This document shows positions 1-10,000 of a stretch of 64,000 bases of DNA, one piece after another. The notes under the pieces were generated by a model. The model saw only the letters and a list, made by a program, of their open reading frames with translations, was not told where the DNA came from and made no database searches. The translations under genes and the position numbers were made by a program. The stretch comes from Solibacter sp039934035 (GTDB lineage Bacteria; Acidobacteriota; Terriglobia; Bryobacterales; Bryobacteraceae), in NCBI GenBank assembly GCA_039934035.1, contig JBDTMZ010000142.1:62001-126000 (forward strand). Direction: 5' to 3'. Within the stretch, counting starts at the first letter, position 1. Every line of letters starts with the position of its first letter.

Positions 1-469
1 CCGGTGCCGCGACGCCTGCGTCGGCGCCTGCCGCCGCACTCGCAGGGCGCGTGCCCAGATTGAGCGAATCGTAATGCCCGCTGACCATCACAACAGTTTC
101 GGGCATCTTCTTGCCCGGCAGATACGCCACCACGTTATAGAGATCGACGTCTTTGAAAATACGCTGGCCCTGCTTCTTGACGCGAAACTTTTCGAAGCGT
201 ACCTGGAGACGCGGGCTGTAGCTCTGCATCTCTTTGAGGATCCAGTTGCGCGCCGCGCCAATGCCGCGGTTGGGATCGTCCGCGTTCGATAGAGTGTTGC
301 GCGTGCCGAAGCTCTCCAGCTTCGCGATGATCGCCTGAATGCGCGCCTCGGACACCTGCCCCAGCATTTCCTGAATTTTCGGGTTGACGCCCTTGTCTTC
401 GGCACGAGCGAAACCTGCCGAAAGAACGATGGATACACCAACCGCCAATAGGCCGCGAGATGGCTGCAT
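1..469 (-). CDS. M28-family metallopeptidase, N-terminal part (cut by window edge)
   Basis: The gene runs leftward off the window, so only about 156 N-terminal residues are visible. An ATG follows a good AGGAG ribosome site. The first ~23 residues form a signal peptide ending near FARAEDK, so the enzyme is exported. A mature helical region with SFGTRNT is followed by the start of the zinc-aminopeptidase fold: a strand with VVMVSGHYDS, where the His is the first metal ligand in M28 peptidases. The remaining zinc ligands and catalytic Glu lie outside the window. By family it would release N-terminal amino acids from peptides in the periplasm or outside the cell. It lies 49 bp downstream of ybbP on the same strand and may be transcribed with it. 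Family assignment is firm to the fold; substrate is unknown. Confidence 0.8.
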   Translation of the reverse strand, partial: MQPSRGLLAVGVSIVLSAGFARAEDKGVNPKIQEMLGQVSEARIQAIIAKLESFGTRNTLSNADDPNRGIGAARNWILKEMQSYSPRLQVRFEKFRVKKQGQRIFKDVDLYNVVAYLPGKKMPETVVMVSGHYDSLNLGTRPASAAAGADAGVAAP

Positions 470-518
470 GAAAGACTCCTGTTAGCGCTATCGTAGCAAA
501 CGGGCGCGCTCCGCCTGC

Positions 519-3098
519 CTATTCGTCGCGCAGAATTTCGAGCGGCTTGCGGCCCAGTATACGAAAACTGGCCACCCAACCCGCGCCTGTCGCAACGCAA
601 GCTGCGATGGCGACAGCCGCCAGGTTGGTACCCAGTGCCGGGCGGAAATCGATCTCCAGCAGCCGCTTCAAAACCAGCGCCGCAAAACCGCTGCCGAGCA
701 GGCTCCCCATCACTCCCGCCACGATGCCGAGCGCTACGAATTCCACCGAGAAGATCCATGCGATGCGGCGGCGCGTGGCACCCAGCGTCTTCAGCGTCAC
801 CACTTCTTTCATGCGCCGGAAGCGCGTGCCGGCGACACTCGACGCCACCATCACCGCGCCCGCCAGAATCGTAAAACCGGAAATGAAGCGGATCACCGCC
901 GCGATGCGCTGCACCACATCTTCCACAATCTGCATCACGTCGGCAATATTGACGACGGTCACGGTAGGGAACTTGCGATACACTTCGCGCTGCATGGCGG
1001 CGACATCGGCGGGACGCACCCGCGCGCTGCCGTAGTAGACAGCGGGCAGTTTGTCCAATTGGCCCGGGTTGAAAATGAATTCGAAGCGGCCGGTCATGCG
1101 GATGGATTCCGTACGCTCGATGCAGGCCACGCGCGTGCGCAGAGTGCGATTCCAGATGCTCCAATCGACCAGCGTGCCGGGCTTCAGGGCGAGAATTTTG
1201 GCGGTCTCTTCACTCACGCAGATTTGCGGAGCCCGGTCGCCAGGCTGCCACCATGCGCCGTCGAGAATCACGGTATCGGGCGGCATGGAGTTCATCGCGG
1301 TAACGCTGCGGGTGCGCAGATAGCGGCGATTGAAATCGCGCAGGTCGCGGTTCTCGATGGCCGTGCCGTCGATCGCCGTGATGCGCGCCGCGACCGCGAA
1401 CGCAACGTCCGGCGCTTCCTTCACGCCGGGCTGTTGCGCGATCAACGTGCTCACCGCGGTGCGTTGATTGGCGGGAATGTCGAGCAGAAAAACATTCGGC
1501 ATGCCCGGCGGCGCGCTGCCTCGAATCTGATTGACCAGCGCGGTCTGCACCAGGAACACCGTCAACGTGAACATCACGCCCACGCCCAGCGCCACCACCG
1601 CGGCCTCCGCCTGATTTCCGGGCCGATATAGATTGGCTATGCCGTGGCGCACCACGCCCGGAAGATACCCGCCTGCGACCCGCAGCAGCCAGCGGAAGCC
1701 ACGCAGCATGGCCCATCCCGCGAACGAGAGCAGAGCGAGCCCGATGGCGAGTGCCAGCGCAAAGAAGCCTCCGGTGCGTACGGCGACCATCGGGCCGCCT
1801 TCCGTCAGCGTGCCGGCGATCGCGCCCGTGCCCAACAGGATGGCCGTACGGGCCAGCCACGCGGACCAGTTGGCGCGGCGGCGCGCACCCTTGGTTTCCA
1901 CGTCACGGCGAAAGATCACCGCAGGGCGGATGTCGCGGATGGCGAGCAAGGGCGGCAGCGTAAACAACAGCGTGACCATGCAGGCCACCCCGATGCCCTG
2001 CACCGCCGGCCACGGGTCCCAATACGACGAAACGTCCATCGCGAAATACTTCGCGATGAGCCCCGGAAACGCCGCGGCAACACCCACGCCGAACGCCACG
2101 CCGATCAAGCCTCCGCCCAGCCCGAGCAGCAAAGTCTGTGCCGTGTAGATGCGAATGATCTGGCCGGAGCGAGCGCCCATGCACTTCATTACGGCGATGG
2201 AATCGAGCTTCTGCTGCAGGTGGCCGTGCATCGCGCTGGCCACGCCCATCGCGCCAATCACCAGGGCGATCAGGCCAATCAGACTCAGGAACGTGGTGGC
2301 ACGATCCAACCCGCGGGTGATAATCGGGTGCGTCTCGCGATAGTCGGCGATGGTGGCTTCAGGAAATGCTGCTTTGAGAATGGCGCGCGTCTCGCCGACG
2401 CCGGGCCCGTTCTGCGCGGGCAAGGCAAATAGAAAACGCTCCGCGGCGCGACTGCCGGGCGTAATCAACCCCGTGCGATCCAGCCCCGCGCGCGAGATCA
2501 TCACCCGCGGACCCACATTGAGGCTGCCCGTCATGCGGTCGGGCTCGGAGACCATCACACCGGCAATGCGGAAGTCCTGTCCGCCGATGTGCAGCGTGTC
2601 GCCGGTGCGAACGTCGAGACGCACCAGCAGGTCTTCGGAGACCACCACGGATTGCGCGTCCAGCGCCTCGCGAAGCGCGCGCGGCGGATTGAGTTTCACC
2701 ACGCCGTAATAAGGGTAGGCCGCGGGATCCACGGCCTTCACCGAGATCAGCAGCGGATCGGGTGTCGCGGCGGAGGCGGCCATGGTCACGGTTTCGGTGA
2801 TCCATGTATGGCGAACTCCGCGAGCGCCCAACGCACGCAGTGCGCCATCCTGCTCCGCGTTGGGAAGCGCGAAGACGCGCGCCGTGAGATCGCCTGCCAT
2901 CAGCGTGCGGGCCTCGCCCAGCAGCATGTGACGGAAGGAACTGCTGAACCCGCGCACCCCGGTCAACGAGCCCACTCCGATGGCGACGGAGAGCACCACG
3001 AAGAGGAACTTGGCGCGCGAGGCGCGCATTTCACGCCACGCGATGCGCACCGCCGCGCGCCACGACAGCCGGGGAAGGGATGCCGCGTGCGGGCTCAT
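519..3098 (-). CDS. ybbP: YbbP-type ABC transporter permease (FtsX/MacB superfamily)
   Basis: This 859-residue inner-membrane protein has the duplicated FtsX layout. A first membrane helix at about residues 30-50 (FLFVVLSVAIGVGSLTGV) is followed by a large periplasmic domain and a cluster of helices from about 265. A second helix precedes another periplasmic domain, and three helices close the C terminus. Its ATG overlaps the stop of ybbA by 4 bp (ATGA), so the two are translationally coupled. The order permease-ATPase-divergent tesA matches the conserved ybbP-ybbA/tesA neighbourhood of proteobacteria, where the transporter is thought to handle lipids or hydrophobic molecules related to the lysophospholipase. 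That role is inferred from neighbours. It could also be any MacB-like exporter. Confidence 0.88.
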   Translation of the reverse strand: MSPHAASLPRLSWRAAVRIAWREMRASRAKFLFVVLSVAIGVGSLTGVRGFSSSFRHMLLGEARTLMAGDLTARVFALPNAEQDGALRALGARGVRHTWITETVTMAASAATPDPLLISVKAVDPAAYPYYGVVKLNPPRALREALDAQSVVVSEDLLVRLDVRTGDTLHIGGQDFRIAGVMVSEPDRMTGSLNVGPRVMISRAGLDRTGLITPGSRAAERFLFALPAQNGPGVGETRAILKAAFPEATIADYRETHPIITRGLDRATTFLSLIGLIALVIGAMGVASAMHGHLQQKLDSIAVMKCMGARSGQIIRIYTAQTLLLGLGGGLIGVAFGVGVAAAFPGLIAKYFAMDVSSYWDPWPAVQGIGVACMVTLLFTLPPLLAIRDIRPAVIFRRDVETKGARRRANWSAWLARTAILLGTGAIAGTLTEGGPMVAVRTGGFFALALAIGLALLSFAGWAMLRGFRWLLRVAGGYLPGVVRHGIANLYRPGNQAEAAVVALGVGVMFTLTVFLVQTALVNQIRGSAPPGMPNVFLLDIPANQRTAVSTLIAQQPGVKEAPDVAFAVAARITAIDGTAIENRDLRDFNRRYLRTRSVTAMNSMPPDTVILDGAWWQPGDRAPQICVSEETAKILALKPGTLVDWSIWNRTLRTRVACIERTESIRMTGRFEFIFNPGQLDKLPAVYYGSARVRPADVAAMQREVYRKFPTVTVVNIADVMQIVEDVVQRIAAVIRFISGFTILAGAVMVASSVAGTRFRRMKEVVTLKTLGATRRRIAWIFSVEFVALGIVAGVMGSLLGSGFAALVLKRLLEIDFRPALGTNLAAVAIAACVATGAGWVASFRILGRKPLEILRDE

Positions 3099-3760
3099 TG
3101 GCTGACCACGAGGCCATCGTGCAGCACGATGCGGCGGTCCGCGCTATCGGCCAGCGATTGTTCGTGCGTGACCATCACCATGGTGGTGCCCTGTTCGCGA
3201 TTGAGCGCGAGAATCAGTTCGAGCACAGAGCGGCCGGTGGCGGAATCGAGATTGCCCGTGGGTTCGTCGGCCAGCAAAATGGGCGGGCGCAATGCGAAGG
3301 CGCGGGCCAGCGCCACGCGCTGCTGCTCGCCGCCGGACAGTTGCACCGGGTAGTGATCGTGCCGGCCGCCGAGTCCCACGCGATCGAGCAGTTCCCTCGC
3401 ACGGACGCGCCCTCCGGCTTCGGCGCCGGCCAGTTCCATGGGAAGCAGCACGTTCTCTTCCGCGGTCAACGTGGAAATCAGGTGGTAGCTCTGGAAGACG
3501 AAGCCGATCTTGCGGCCGCGCAATAGCGCCATGTCGTCTTCACCGAGGTGCGTGATGTTCTCCCCATCGAGAATCACCTGGCCGCTGGTCGGCGTATCGA
3601 GTCCGGCGAGCAGGCCCAGCAGCGTGCTTTTGCCGCTGCCCGAGGGGCCCATGATGGCGGCGAACTGCCCGCGCGGGATCTCCAGATCGATGCCTTTGAG
3701 AATATCGACACGGTGAGTTCCGGTGTCGATGGATTTGGTGAGAGCGCGAACCTCGATCAA
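3095..3760 (-). CDS. ybbA: YbbA-type ABC transporter ATPase
   Basis: This 221-residue protein is the ATPase partner of the adjoining permease. Walker A (GPSGSGKST) is at residues 38-46, the signature is LSGGEQQR, Walker B is LLADEPTGNLD, and the switch His lies in MVTHEQ. The sequence belongs to the LolD/MacB ATPase group that powers FtsX-like permeases. The start is a TTG with only a weak AAAGG upstream; an upstream in-frame ATG is blocked by a TAA two codons later. Its start codon lies only 20 bp from the divergent tesA start, so the two transcripts must have very short leaders or promoters inside the opposite gene. The function is energising substrate extraction from the inner membrane; the substrate is inferred only from context. 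Confidence 0.92.
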   Translation of the reverse strand: MIEVRALTKSIDTGTHRVDILKGIDLEIPRGQFAAIMGPSGSGKSTLLGLLAGLDTPTSGQVILDGENITHLGEDDMALLRGRKIGFVFQSYHLISTLTAEENVLLPMELAGAEAGGRVRARELLDRVGLGGRHDHYPVQLSGGEQQRVALARAFALRPPILLADEPTGNLDSATGRSVLELILALNREQGTTMVMVTHEQSLADSADRRIVLHDGLVVSQ

Positions 3761-3780
3761 GCCTTTATTATGGCATTCAG

Positions 3781-4452
3781 ATGCTCAGATTCACTTTGAT
3801 CGCCACGCTGCTCGCCCTGTGCGCCTGTAGCCGGCCCGAGGAACCCGCAAAACCTTTGCCATCCGCAGTGGCTCCAGCGCCCGCGCCTGCCCCTGCCGCA
3901 GCGGCGGACAGCCGTCCCGCCATTGTCTGCTTCGGCGACAGCATTACCGCCGGATTTGGACTCGATGCCGGCCACAGCTATCCCGACCTTTTGCAGCGCG
4001 ATCTCGACGCGCGCGGCCTGAAGTATCGCGTGGTCAACATGGGCGTGAGCGGAGACACCACGCAGGATGGACTGTCGCGCGTCCCCATGGCCCTCGCGGA
4101 AAAGCCGGCGATCGTCCTGCTGGAATTGGGCGGCAACGACGGCTTGCGGGGTGTGCCACTCGCGGTCACGCAGCAGAATCTCGCGCAGATGATCGAGGCG
4201 TTTCAAGCCGCCGGTGCGCGGGTCGTGCTGGCGGGTATGTCGCTGCCGCCGAACTACGGCGCGCCCTTCATCCGCAAGTTCGAAGCCATGTACAAGGATC
4301 TGGCGGCCCGCTATAAGACGGGGCTGATTCCGTTTCTGCTCGAGGGGGTCGGCGCGCATGACGATCTGATGCAGCGCGATGGCATCCACCCCAACGCCGC
4401 GGGAGCCAAGAAGGTCGAAGAGATCGTGATCAAATCTCTCTTTCCCGCGTAG
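3781..4452 (+). CDS. tesA: TesA-type SGNH hydrolase (lysophospholipase L1/arylesterase), probable lipoprotein
   Basis: This 223-residue SGNH/GDSL hydrolase has all four family blocks. Block I is FGDSITAGFG with nucleophile Ser54, block II has the conserved Gly in VSGDTT, block III is GGND, and block V is DGIHPN with the catalytic Asp and His. The first 16 residues form a signal ending in LCAC, a lipobox with Cys16, followed by an Ala/Pro-rich linker to about residue 42. This suggests membrane anchoring, unlike soluble periplasmic E. coli TesA. Family members hydrolyse acyl esters, thioesters and lysophospholipids. Divergent pairing with ybbAP is the classic neighbourhood. No Shine-Dalgarno sequence precedes the ATG. 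Confidence 0.9.
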   Translation: MLRFTLIATLLALCACSRPEEPAKPLPSAVAPAPAPAPAAAADSRPAIVCFGDSITAGFGLDAGHSYPDLLQRDLDARGLKYRVVNMGVSGDTTQDGLSRVPMALAEKPAIVLLELGGNDGLRGVPLAVTQQNLAQMIEAFQAAGARVVLAGMSLPPNYGAPFIRKFEAMYKDLAARYKTGLIPFLLEGVGAHDDLMQRDGIHPNAAGAKKVEEIVIKSLFPA

Positions 4453-4484
4453 GGCAGGCATCCGGCCAGGCGCACACAAATGGT

Positions 4485-4515
4485 GGGACAGATGATCGTC
4501 TTTTGTGGCCTGTCC
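4485..4515. repeat. Dispersed GGACAG/CTGTCC inverted repeat, degenerate copy
   Basis: Arms GGGACAG and GGCCTGTCC flank a 15-bp T-rich loop between two convergent genes. It belongs to the palindromic family found at 26917, 39370, 39468, 39566, 43421, 47041 and 47096. It could fold as a hairpin terminating tesA. A little further on, at 4567-4590, a 14-bp motif containing GAGTGAACGCTC occurs twice in tandem. Confidence 0.5.
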
Positions 4516-4591
4516 GCGCGGCGTCGAAACGCGAAGAGTCCGCAAAGACCAACAGCGCGAATCATTCTGAGTGAACGCTCTGAGTGAACGC

Positions 4592-5098
4592 TCACTCCTG
4601 CGCCGCGCACCACGCAAATAGCAATTGCCATTCGGCGCGTTGCACTCCGAGAGCCTTGCCCTCTTTCGCAGATCCCGGATTCATCCGGGCACGCTCGCAG
4701 TACTCGATGAACGCCTTGGGATCCCAGTTCGGTCCGAAGTCCACGCCACTTCGCGCCGCCGCCTCGCGCAGCCCGGGGAAGATTGGGTGCCGGCCTACCT
4801 GCCGGAACCAGTAGCCGGAGTTCGACGCGTCCGGCTCCTGACGGTGCACGATGGCATGCCAATAGCTCCCCTCACGCGTTTCCAGATCTTGCGCAACCTG
4901 GTGCGCTTCCTCCCAGCACGAGAAATACACGTACAGGCCTGCCAGGAGCGGCGCGGCAATCTGCGACCTCTTGAGCCGCTCACGAGCTTCGAGCGAACTG
5001 CACGTGCCGCCCGCCAGCGGCATGAGGCGTTCGCCGTCGCCATCCAGCGCCAGGATTCCGGCGATCTCTTCTCCGTACGCCCGCGGGTCGAACATCAC
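4592..5098 (-). CDS. Conserved-looking hypothetical protein
   Basis: A 168-residue soluble acidic protein with no signal peptide or membrane segment. It is rich in Trp and aromatic residues, with motifs such as YWHAIVHRQEPDASNSGYWF and HPIFPGLREAA. The pattern WHAIVHRxEPDxSNxxYWFxxVGxHPxF suggests a binding pocket, and I recall similar acidobacterial hypotheticals, but I cannot assign a function. The start is GTG at 5098 or ATG at 5095. The GTG overlaps the TAG of a short upstream frame (TAGTGATG). It lies downstream of the esterase gene on the same strand. Confidence 0.7.
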   Translation of the reverse strand: MMFDPRAYGEEIAGILALDGDGERLMPLAGGTCSSLEARERLKRSQIAAPLLAGLYVYFSCWEEAHQVAQDLETREGSYWHAIVHRQEPDASNSGYWFRQVGRHPIFPGLREAAARSGVDFGPNWDPKAFIEYCERARMNPGSAKEGKALGVQRAEWQLLFAWCAAQE

Positions 5099-5203
5099 TA
5101 TTCCTCGGGCACATAATAGGGCCGCAATACCCCGTCCGCGCAGCAGATGGGGCAGGCGGAAGGAGCGCCGGCAAGCGGGACGCTCCTCCAGCTCAGACGG
5201 AAC

Positions 5204-6370
5204 TTACTTCTTTTTGTAGCCCAGCCAGGTGTATTCCAGCGCCAGGGGCAGCGTCTGCTGTTTGACGGTGCGGTCCGTATGACCCGCATTCACGGCGAAG
5301 ACGAACTGATAGTGATAGCCCTTGGCGGCCAGCGCGGCCGCCATCTTCTCGTTGGCGATCACCCAATCGTGCAACTCGTCGTTGTTGTTGCCGCCATTGT
5401 CGCGATCGCCCACTTCCATCCAAAGACGAATCGGCTTGACCGGACTGTTGGGGATCAGGCTCTCGTGCAGTTCAAAGCCGCCGTGCGGCAATGCCGGATC
5501 GGTGGGCCACTGCTGGTTGACGAAGGTGCCCGAATAGGTCAGCACCCGGTGGTAAAGTTCCGGATGGAACCACGCCATCGCCAATGCGGCCGACCCGCCG
5601 GAACTGCCGCCCATGGTAGCGCGGGCATCCGGGTCTTTCGTCAGCTTCACTTTGGCGTTCTTCTCCACCAGGGGCAGCACTTCGTTCTCCACGAACTCCG
5701 CGTACTTGCCGGACATGGTGTCGTACTCGAGACCGCGCTGGCTGCCCGGTCCGTCACCCGACCCGTTGCCGATGGAGATCGCGATCATCACCGGCAGTTT
5801 CTTCTCGGCGATCATGTTGTCGAGCACCGTGAACAGCATATTGTCCGGCCCGTCTGCCCCCACGATGAACGGCGCTTCCGTACCCGGCACGTACTGCTTG
5901 GGCACGTACACAGCCACCTTGCGCGTATACGGTGCGGGGTGATTGCTGATGTTGCGCCGCCGTGCGGCCGGATCCGCCGGGACCGCGGGTTGGGCGGCCT
6001 CTGGAGGCGGGGGGGCGGTGTCGCGCGCCACGCCGGGGTAGTACTTGCTGTCCGCGGATTCCATCGTGAAATTGACAATCTCGCCCTTCGGTACTCCGTC
6101 CTTCACCACGGTTTGTGGCGCGGGATTATGAGTCGGGCCGATGATAAAGTTGCCGTCCGCCGTGACGGCGGGGATCTCCCCATCGGGCAGTTCTTTCGCC
6201 TGGACGTAGCCGGGCGTATGCGGATCCCGGGTGGGCGCCGAAGGACGATTTCCGCGACCCGCGCCAGGTGCCGCGGCGGCTCCGGGAGCAGCCGGTTGCG
6301 GGACGGCGGGCGCCTGCGACCACACGGGCACGGCAATTACGGTTAACAGCATCGGTAGAAAACGCGACAT
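5204..6370 (-). CDS. Secreted esterase, enterochelin-esterase-like alpha/beta hydrolase
   Basis: This 388-residue protein starts at an ATG preceded by GAGGAG; upstream in-frame ATGs lack a ribosome site. A signal peptide (MSRFLPMLLTVIAVPVWSQA) is followed by a Pro/Ala/Gly-rich linker to about residue 50. A beta-rich N-terminal domain precedes the alpha/beta hydrolase domain. The nucleophile elbow is MGGSSGGS (GxSxG), the likely acid is in the GDRDNGG segment, and the likely His is in AGHTDR. The layout matches Fes/esterase-D-like enzymes that cleave siderophore or feruloyl esters. The real substrate is unknown. No siderophore genes are nearby, so a polysaccharide-ester role is as likely. Confidence 0.85.
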   Translation of the reverse strand: MSRFLPMLLTVIAVPVWSQAPAVPQPAAPGAAAAPGAGRGNRPSAPTRDPHTPGYVQAKELPDGEIPAVTADGNFIIGPTHNPAPQTVVKDGVPKGEIVNFTMESADSKYYPGVARDTAPPPPEAAQPAVPADPAARRRNISNHPAPYTRKVAVYVPKQYVPGTEAPFIVGADGPDNMLFTVLDNMIAEKKLPVMIAISIGNGSGDGPGSQRGLEYDTMSGKYAEFVENEVLPLVEKNAKVKLTKDPDARATMGGSSGGSAALAMAWFHPELYHRVLTYSGTFVNQQWPTDPALPHGGFELHESLIPNSPVKPIRLWMEVGDRDNGGNNNDELHDWVIANEKMAAALAAKGYHYQFVFAVNAGHTDRTVKQQTLPLALEYTWLGYKKK

Positions 6371-6483
6371 AAAACTCCTCGAGTGTGCAGAAATCATATC
6401 ACGCGAAGTTAGGCCCCGCACCGCGCTCGAGACGCCTTTTGCGTATGCTCCAGCACACGGCCGGCAAAGCGCCGGCGCAGGGC

Positions 6484-6512
6484 TTGACACGGCACACGCG
6501 TTCATTTACAGA
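6484..6512 (+). promoter_or_regulatory. Probable sigma-70 promoter of the hox operon
   Basis: A perfect TTGACA at 6484-6489 is followed after 17 bp by TACAGA at 6507-6512. A strong AAGGAG ribosome site lies at 6537-6542, just before the hoxE ATG at 6549. No operator palindrome is obvious. Confidence 0.45.
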
Positions 6513-6548
6513 TAAACATGCCTGAATATCTTTTTAAAAGGAGAGATC

Positions 6549-7064
6549 ATGGCATTATCCGTAGAAGAGCAGGGTTTCGCGGACCGCACCATCGCGGCTC
6601 ACACCGGCCGCCCCGGCGCACTGCTCGGCATCCTGGAGCGCGTCCAGGAACATCATCCCAGTAAATACCTCTCGACTGAAATTCTGGAATATGTCGCCGC
6701 GAAAGCCGACGTACCGCTCTCGCAGCTCTACTCCGTGGTCACTTTCTTCGCGCTCTTCAATCTGGAACCGCAGGGCGATCACACCATCTGCATCTGTCGC
6801 GGCACCGCGTGCCATACGCGCGGCTCGCGCAACCTGTTGCAGCGCCTGCGCCTGGAACTCGGCCTTCCCGAAGAAAGCGAGGACGGCGCCGACAAGCTCT
6901 GCGTCACCACACCCGACCGCAAATACTCCCTGCGGACGGTCGCCTGCTTCGGCCAGTGCGCGCTCGCGCCCGTGGTGGAAGTGGATCATGCCATCTTCGG
7001 CCACATGAACGAGCAGACCCTGCACCGCGAAGTGGAGCACCTGGCAAAGGAGAAGAAGAAGTGA
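6549..7064 (+). CDS. hoxE: HoxE, bidirectional [NiFe] hydrogenase diaphorase subunit (NuoE-like)
   Basis: This 171-residue protein has the NuoE/HoxE layout: an N-terminal helical part, then a thioredoxin-like [2Fe-2S] domain. The ligands are visible as C83-x4-C88 (CRGTAC) and C133-x3-C137 (CFGQC). In group 3d hydrogenases, HoxE forms an electron-transfer end of the cytoplasmic diaphorase module with HoxF and HoxU. The ATG follows AAGGAGAG. The TGA stop overlaps the GTG start of hoxF, so the genes are coupled. It is first in a five-gene operon with no gaps over 12 bp. Membrane-bound complex I subunits are absent, which separates this locus from a nuo operon. Confidence 0.93.
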   Translation: MALSVEEQGFADRTIAAHTGRPGALLGILERVQEHHPSKYLSTEILEYVAAKADVPLSQLYSVVTFFALFNLEPQGDHTICICRGTACHTRGSRNLLQRLRLELGLPEESEDGADKLCVTTPDRKYSLRTVACFGQCALAPVVEVDHAIFGHMNEQTLHREVEHLAKEKKK

Positions 7065-10000
7065 CGCGCATACAGGATTTCGGGTCATTTAATGCCGTGC
7101 GCGAGGCGGGCAGGGCGAAACTCCTGCCCTCCCTGCCGCGTATCGCTGTCGGCATGGGAACCTGCGGCACCGGCAACGGCGCGGAAGGCGTTTACCACGC
7201 CTTCGCTGAAGCAATCGGACAGCAGGGCCTCGACGTCAAACTCGCCTCCGTGGGCTGCTTCGGATTCTGCGCCCAGGAACCCCTGGTCAACGTGCGCCTC
7301 CCCGGCCGTCCCCTGGTCATTCTCCGCCGCGTCCAGGCGAGCGACGTGGCGCGCATCCTCGACGACGTCGCGGCCGGCAACGTCACCGAGGGCCTCGCGC
7401 TCTGCAAAATCGAAGAGTGGGACCACCTCACCGCGCACGTTCTCTACGGACAGGGCTATCCCAACATCCCCGCCTGGAATACCATTCCGTTCTTCAAGCC
7501 GCAAAAGAAGATCGTGCTGCGTAACTGCGGCCTTATCAGCCCCGACGATATCGAGGAGTACATCGCCATCGGCGGCTACCAGGCGCTTTACAAGGTGCTG
7601 ATCGACGCCAACCCCGCCATGGTGATCGAGCAGATCAAGGCGTCCAAGCTGCGTGGGCGCGGAGGCGCCGGCTTCCTCACCGGGCTTAAGTGGGAGTTCC
7701 TCCGCAAGGCCGTCTCCGACGACAAGTACGTCATCTGCAACGCCGACGAAGGCGACCCCGGCGCGTACATGAATCGCAATGAAATCGAAAGCGATCCGCA
7801 CGCGCTGCTGGAAGGCATGATCATCGGCGGCTATGTGATGGGCGCCAGCGAAGGCATCATCTATATTCGCGCCGAATACCCGCTGGCCGTCCACCGTCTC
7901 ACTCGCGCCATCGAGCAGGCGCACCAATCCGGCGTGCTGGGCGACAACTGCCTCGGCCGTGGCTTCCGCTTCGATATCCGCCTGGTGGAAGGCGCCGGCG
8001 CGTTCGTGTGCGGCGAAGAAACCGCGCTCATCGCCTCTCTCGAAGGCTTCGCCGGACGTCCGCGGCCCCGGCCGCCCTTCCCCGCGCAGCGCGGCCTCTA
8101 CGGCAGGCCCACCAACATCAACAACGTCGAGACCTGGTACAACGTGGCGCCCATCGTCACCAAAGGCCCCGCCTGGTTCAGTGAAGTTGGCAGCACCAAA
8201 AGCGCCGGCACCAAGGTCTTTTCTCTGGTCGGCAAAATCACCAACACCGGCCTGGTGGAGATGCCTCTCGGCACGCCGCTCAAGACCTTCATCTACGATG
8301 TCGGCGAAGGCGGTACCGACGGTAAGCATCTCAAAGCTGTGCAAACCGGCGGCCCTTCCGGCGGCTGCATTCCCCAGGAAATGTTCGATACCCCGGTGGA
8401 TTACGAAACGCTCGCGCAGCTCGGCTCCATCATGGGCTCTGGCGGCATGGTGGTGATGGATGAAGACAACTGCATGGTCGATGTGTCGCGCTACTTCATC
8501 GAATTCACCCATTCCGAAAGCTGCGGCAAGTGCATTCCCTGCCGCGTCGGCCTCGACAAATCGCTGCGCATTCTGAATGCCTTCACCCGCGGCCGCGCCG
8601 CCGAAACCGACCTCGACCGCCTGGACGAAATGGGCCGCATGATCCGCGACACCTCCCTGTGCGGCCTCGGCCAGACCGCGCCCAATCCACTGCTCACCAC
8701 CATGCGGCATTTCCGCCACGAGTTCGAAGACCACATTCGCGCCAAACGCTGCCGCGCCGGCGTATGCGACGACCTGGCCCTCTCTCCGTGCGAAAACAGT
8801 TGCCCGCTGCACATGAACATTCCACGCTTCCTGCAACTCTATAAGGAAGGACGCCTGGAAGAGGCCTTCGAAGCCGTGGTCATGGATAACCCCCTGCCTG
8901 CCTCCACCGGCCGCGTCTGCCAGCACCCCTGCGACAATCGCTGCCGCCGCCGCTCGCTCGACTCCGCCGTCAACATGCGCGAAGTGCACCGCACCATCGC
9001 CGATTCGATTTATCAATCGGACCGCTTCGACGCGCTCGCCGCACGCATCGTCGCCCGCAAACTCCCGCCCACCGAGCGCAAGGTGGCCATCGTCGGCGCA
9101 GGACCCACCGGCCTCGCCGCCGCCTTCTACCTCTCGCTGCTCGGACACGAAGTCACCGTCTACGAATCCAACCCGGAGCCCGGCGGCATGCTGCGCTACG
9201 CCCTGCCGGAGTACCGTCTGCCGCACGCCGTGATCCGCAAGGAGGTGGAATTGATCCGCCGCCTCGGCGTCAACTTCCAGTGCGGCGTCGCGGTGGGCAC
9301 CGACATCACGCTCAACGATCTCGACAATCAGTACAACGCCGTCTTCCTGGCCATCGGCACCTGGAAGGAAGCCTGGGTCTATCTGCCCGGTACCGAATTG
9401 AAAGGCGTGATTCCCGCGCTGCTTTTCCTCGAAGCCATGGCGAAAGAGGAACCCGTCCGCCTCGGCCGCAAGGTCGCTATCATCGGCGGCGGCAACGCGG
9501 CCATCGATTCGGCGCGTACCGCCCTCCGCATGGGCGCCGACGTCACCGTCATCTACCGCCGCGAGCGCAAGGATATGCCCGCGATTCGCGAAGAAACCGA
9601 TGCGGCGGAAGAAGAGGGCGCCAAATTCCTCTTCCTCGCGACGCCGCACCGCATCGTGGGCGACGATGAAGGCAGCGTAAAAGCCATCGAAGTAGTGAAG
9701 ACGCGCCTCGGCGAATTCGATTCGTCCGGACGCCGCCGCCCCGTCCCCACCGAAGAAATCCGCCGCCTCGAGTGCGACACCGTCATCCTCGCGGTCGGCG
9801 AAACCGTCGATCAGGACTTCCTGCGCGCCAGCGGCCTCCGCATCAAAGAGGGCGGCACCCTCGAGGTGGACCGCTACACCATGGAAACCAGCCGCAGCAA
9901 ATTCTACGCAGGCGGCGATCTCATCAGCGGCGCCAGCAATGTCTCTAACGCCATGGGCTATGGCAAAAAGGCGGCGCGCAAAATGGATCAGCGGCTCATG

